Assembly (NCBI GenBank): GCA_021812785.1
Contig: JAKAMR010000112.1
Span: 1-6,684, forward strand
Reading direction: 5' to 3'
Source: Nitrospirota bacterium
GTDB taxonomy: Bacteria > Nitrospirota > Thermodesulfovibrionia > Thermodesulfovibrionales > JdFR-88
Length of the DNA: 6,684 nucleotides
Shown here: in pieces, positions 5,850 through 6,684 of the stretch
How positions within the stretch are numbered: position 1 is the stretch's first letter
How the letters are laid out: each line of letters begins with the position of its first letter
The notes under the pieces: model-generated
The model's input: the letters and a program-made list of their open reading frames with translations, nothing else
The model's database searches: none
What the model was told of the DNA's origin: nothing
Program-made: the position numbers and the translations under genes

Positions 5850-5974
5850 TCCTTAGACCTGCGAGCGGCTCCCGGCCACAACAGTCCGAATTTTTTCTTC
5901 ACTCCCCTTCTCCCTGCAGCCTCCTAAAAATTTTACTGAAATTTTCTTGCGAATAAATAGATCTCCAATAGTTT

Positions 5975-6011
5975 TAAATTTTAAAATTAAGATTATCTAA
6001 ATTTTAAAATT
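5975..6011 (+). repeat. Duplicated AT-rich palindrome, candidate operator pair
   Basis: The 14-mer TAAATTTTAAAATT occurs exactly at 5975-5988 and again at 5998-6011. Each copy contains the perfect 12-bp palindrome AATTTTAAAATT (5977-5988 and 6000-6011), and the copies are 23 bp apart, about two helical turns. Two further AAATTTT motifs lie upstream at 5928-5934 and 5939-5945, 11 bp apart. The second palindrome touches a TTGACA at 6010-6015. This could be tandem sites for a dimeric regulator or simply an AT-rich promoter-upstream region. Confidence 0.5.
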
Positions 6012-6038
6012 GACAAATTGAATCTTTCATGAAAAGAT
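6010..6038 (+). promoter_or_regulatory. Possible sigma70 promoter upstream of the DUF4382 lipoprotein
   Basis: A perfect TTGACA lies at 6010-6015. With a 17-bp spacer the -10 would be AAAGAT (6033-6038), which matches only three of six positions but keeps the important second A and last T. The AT-rich upstream DNA would suit an UP-element. The weak -10 keeps confidence low. Confidence 0.3.
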
Positions 6039-6200
6039 GACCATATAGAAGCTTTTTGTAAAAAGAATTATGCGGTGGCCGTAAAAATAGCAAGACCTAT
6101 ATCACCTCGCTTCAATTCCTGCGGCCGTATACCCGAATAGAAACCGGAGGAATTTTCCTGTGTGCGTAAACCCATAATCAGGGGGCCCCGCTGTTCACAA

Positions 6201-6222
6201 ATTTCAGATCTGCATCTGAAGT
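6201..6222 (+). promoter_or_regulatory. Inverted repeat just upstream of the lipoprotein ribosome binding site
   Basis: TTCAGAT (6203-6209) and ATCTGAA (6214-6220) are perfectly complementary around the loop CTGC, and the stem extends by a G-T and an A-T pair to 6201/6222. It ends 10 bases before AAGGAG (6233-6238). It can be a leader-RNA hairpin or a DNA operator. There is no T tract, so it is not a terminator. Confidence 0.4.
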
Positions 6223-6246
6223 AAGCTCATCAAAGGAGAGAACATC

Positions 6247-6684
6247 ATGGAGAAAAGCAAACTCAGAGTAATAACCCTGTTGTTCCTGGCAGTTTCAGCC
6301 GGGTCCATTCTTGCCGGCTGTGGCGGGGGAGGCGGCAGTTCTCCCGCACCCGCAGCGTCAATTGGCGGCCAATCGGCCGGAAGCAGCGTATCGAAGGCCT
6401 CAGTGGGTCTCTTCGTGACCGATGCTCCGTCAGGTTATTCGCAGGTCTCCGCGATAATCAACTCGGTGACCCTTTTGAATTCCGCAAATGGACAGACCTG
6501 CACGGTCATCTCCAGCCCGGTCAACATGGACCTTGCAAACCTCTCCGATGTAATGGAGCTTGTAAGGACATCCGATTGTCCCGCCGGCTCTTTTGACACG
6601 GTCAGAGTGGTATTCAGCAACGCCGTCGGGTTGACCGACTCCTCAGGCACAAGCAACACATGCGCATTTACATCTTTCAGCCCA
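6247..6684 (+). CDS. DUF4382-type lipoprotein, N-terminal part (runs off the right edge)
   Basis: ATG 6247 follows AAGGAG (6233-6238) with an 8-nt spacer, and the frame stays open for 146 residues to the window end. A lipoprotein signal is clear: basic MEKSKLR, hydrophobic core, lipobox LAGC with Cys25, then a Gly/Ser/Pro/Ala-rich linker (about 26-50). The folded part begins with SVGLFVTDAPSGYSQVSAII, the beta-strand start typical of DUF4382 domains ('V-L-TDAP---Y--V---I--V'). It continues through VNMDLANLSDVMELV and CPAGSFDTVRVVF, which match the expected 'L-DL--L' and 'P-G-Y--IR' positions. Two cysteines (in GQTCTV and SDCPAG) could form a disulfide. The domain is found in envelope lipoproteins of unknown role, probably attached to the outer membrane. 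The gene has its own leader and possible promoter, so it appears to be independent of the receiver gene upstream. Confidence 0.8.
   Translation, partial: MEKSKLRVITLLFLAVSAGSILAGCGGGGGSSPAPAASIGGQSAGSSVSKASVGLFVTDAPSGYSQVSAIINSVTLLNSANGQTCTVISSPVNMDLANLSDVMELVRTSDCPAGSFDTVRVVFSNAVGLTDSSGTSNTCAFTSFSP

Larger units (their letters stand above)
5850..6246 (+). other. 397-bp intergenic regulatory region
   Basis: No convincing protein-coding gene is present here. The first 70 bases hold a pyrimidine-rich stretch after the receiver gene. Bases about 5925-6060 are strongly AT-rich compared with both sides and carry repeated AAATTTT motifs. Bases about 6060-6246 return to normal composition and contain a well-spaced GGAGGAA (6146-6152) before two overlapping tiny GTG ORFs, a GGGGCCCC palindrome (6182-6189) and an inverted repeat just before the next gene's ribosome binding site. 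The layout suggests a promoter in the AT-rich part and a long 5' leader of about 200 nt for the gene at 6247. Confidence 0.6.

Noticed and set aside
5850..5900. Intrinsic terminator after the receiver gene
   Set aside because: There is a T6 run at 5891-5896, but no stem of useful length pairs immediately before it.
6060..6246. Possible known riboswitch (for example a cyclic di-GMP type) in the long leader
   Set aside because: The conserved core sequences of that class, as I know them, are not present; only generic hairpins were seen.
6435..6659. Minus-strand open frame opposite the DUF4382 lipoprotein
   Set aside because: The plus strand has a signal peptide, lipobox and ribosome binding site in an uninterrupted frame; the minus frame has none of these.

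Overview
The window is about 6.7 kb of moderately GC-rich bacterial DNA, with all recognised genes on the + strand. Frequent AGG (Arg) and ATA (Ile) codons, GGAGG-type ribosome binding sites, many small signalling proteins, a two-CW cysteine protein and a DUF4382 lipoprotein suggest a Gram-negative, deltaproteobacterium-like lineage (Desulfobacterota, Nitrospirota or a relative). This is inference from style and gene content; no rRNA or other phylogenetic marker is present.

Bases 1-960 hold signalling-type small genes: the 3' end of a receiver-domain response regulator, a 93-residue cytoplasmic protein of unknown function and a 68-residue cysteine-rich two-CW protein. They end at a strong hairpin/T-tract terminator near 883-930. 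A good sigma70-type promoter follows (TTGACG, 17 bp, TACTAT; 944-972). Its -35 element sits in the centre of an 8+8 bp dyad, which suggests repressor or activator control.

Bases 1029-2701 form a compact three-gene operon: a PA2779-family small membrane protein, a PA2778-family C39-like cysteine peptidase predicted to be a lipoprotein, and a TPR lipoprotein translationally coupled to the peptidase by an ATGA overlap. The small protein has a signal peptide, a helical segment, a Gly-Gly motif and then a hydrophobic helix. Next to a C39-like peptidase this looks like a substrate/processing-enzyme pair, and it is the most interesting under-described system in the window.

Bases 2791-5121 encode full-length Tex, an RNA-binding transcription accessory protein. 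Directly after its stop codon lies a decayed fragment of an NADP/F420-type oxidoreductase (5122-5351), frameshifted and lacking both ends. A stand-alone receiver protein follows (5448-5849).

The last kilobase has a 397-bp non-coding stretch (5850-6246). It contains an AT-rich block with a duplicated 12-bp palindrome, a possible promoter, a small possible leader ORF and a stable inverted repeat. It precedes a DUF4382-type lipoprotein that runs off the right edge. No tRNA, rRNA, CRISPR array or insertion sequence was seen.
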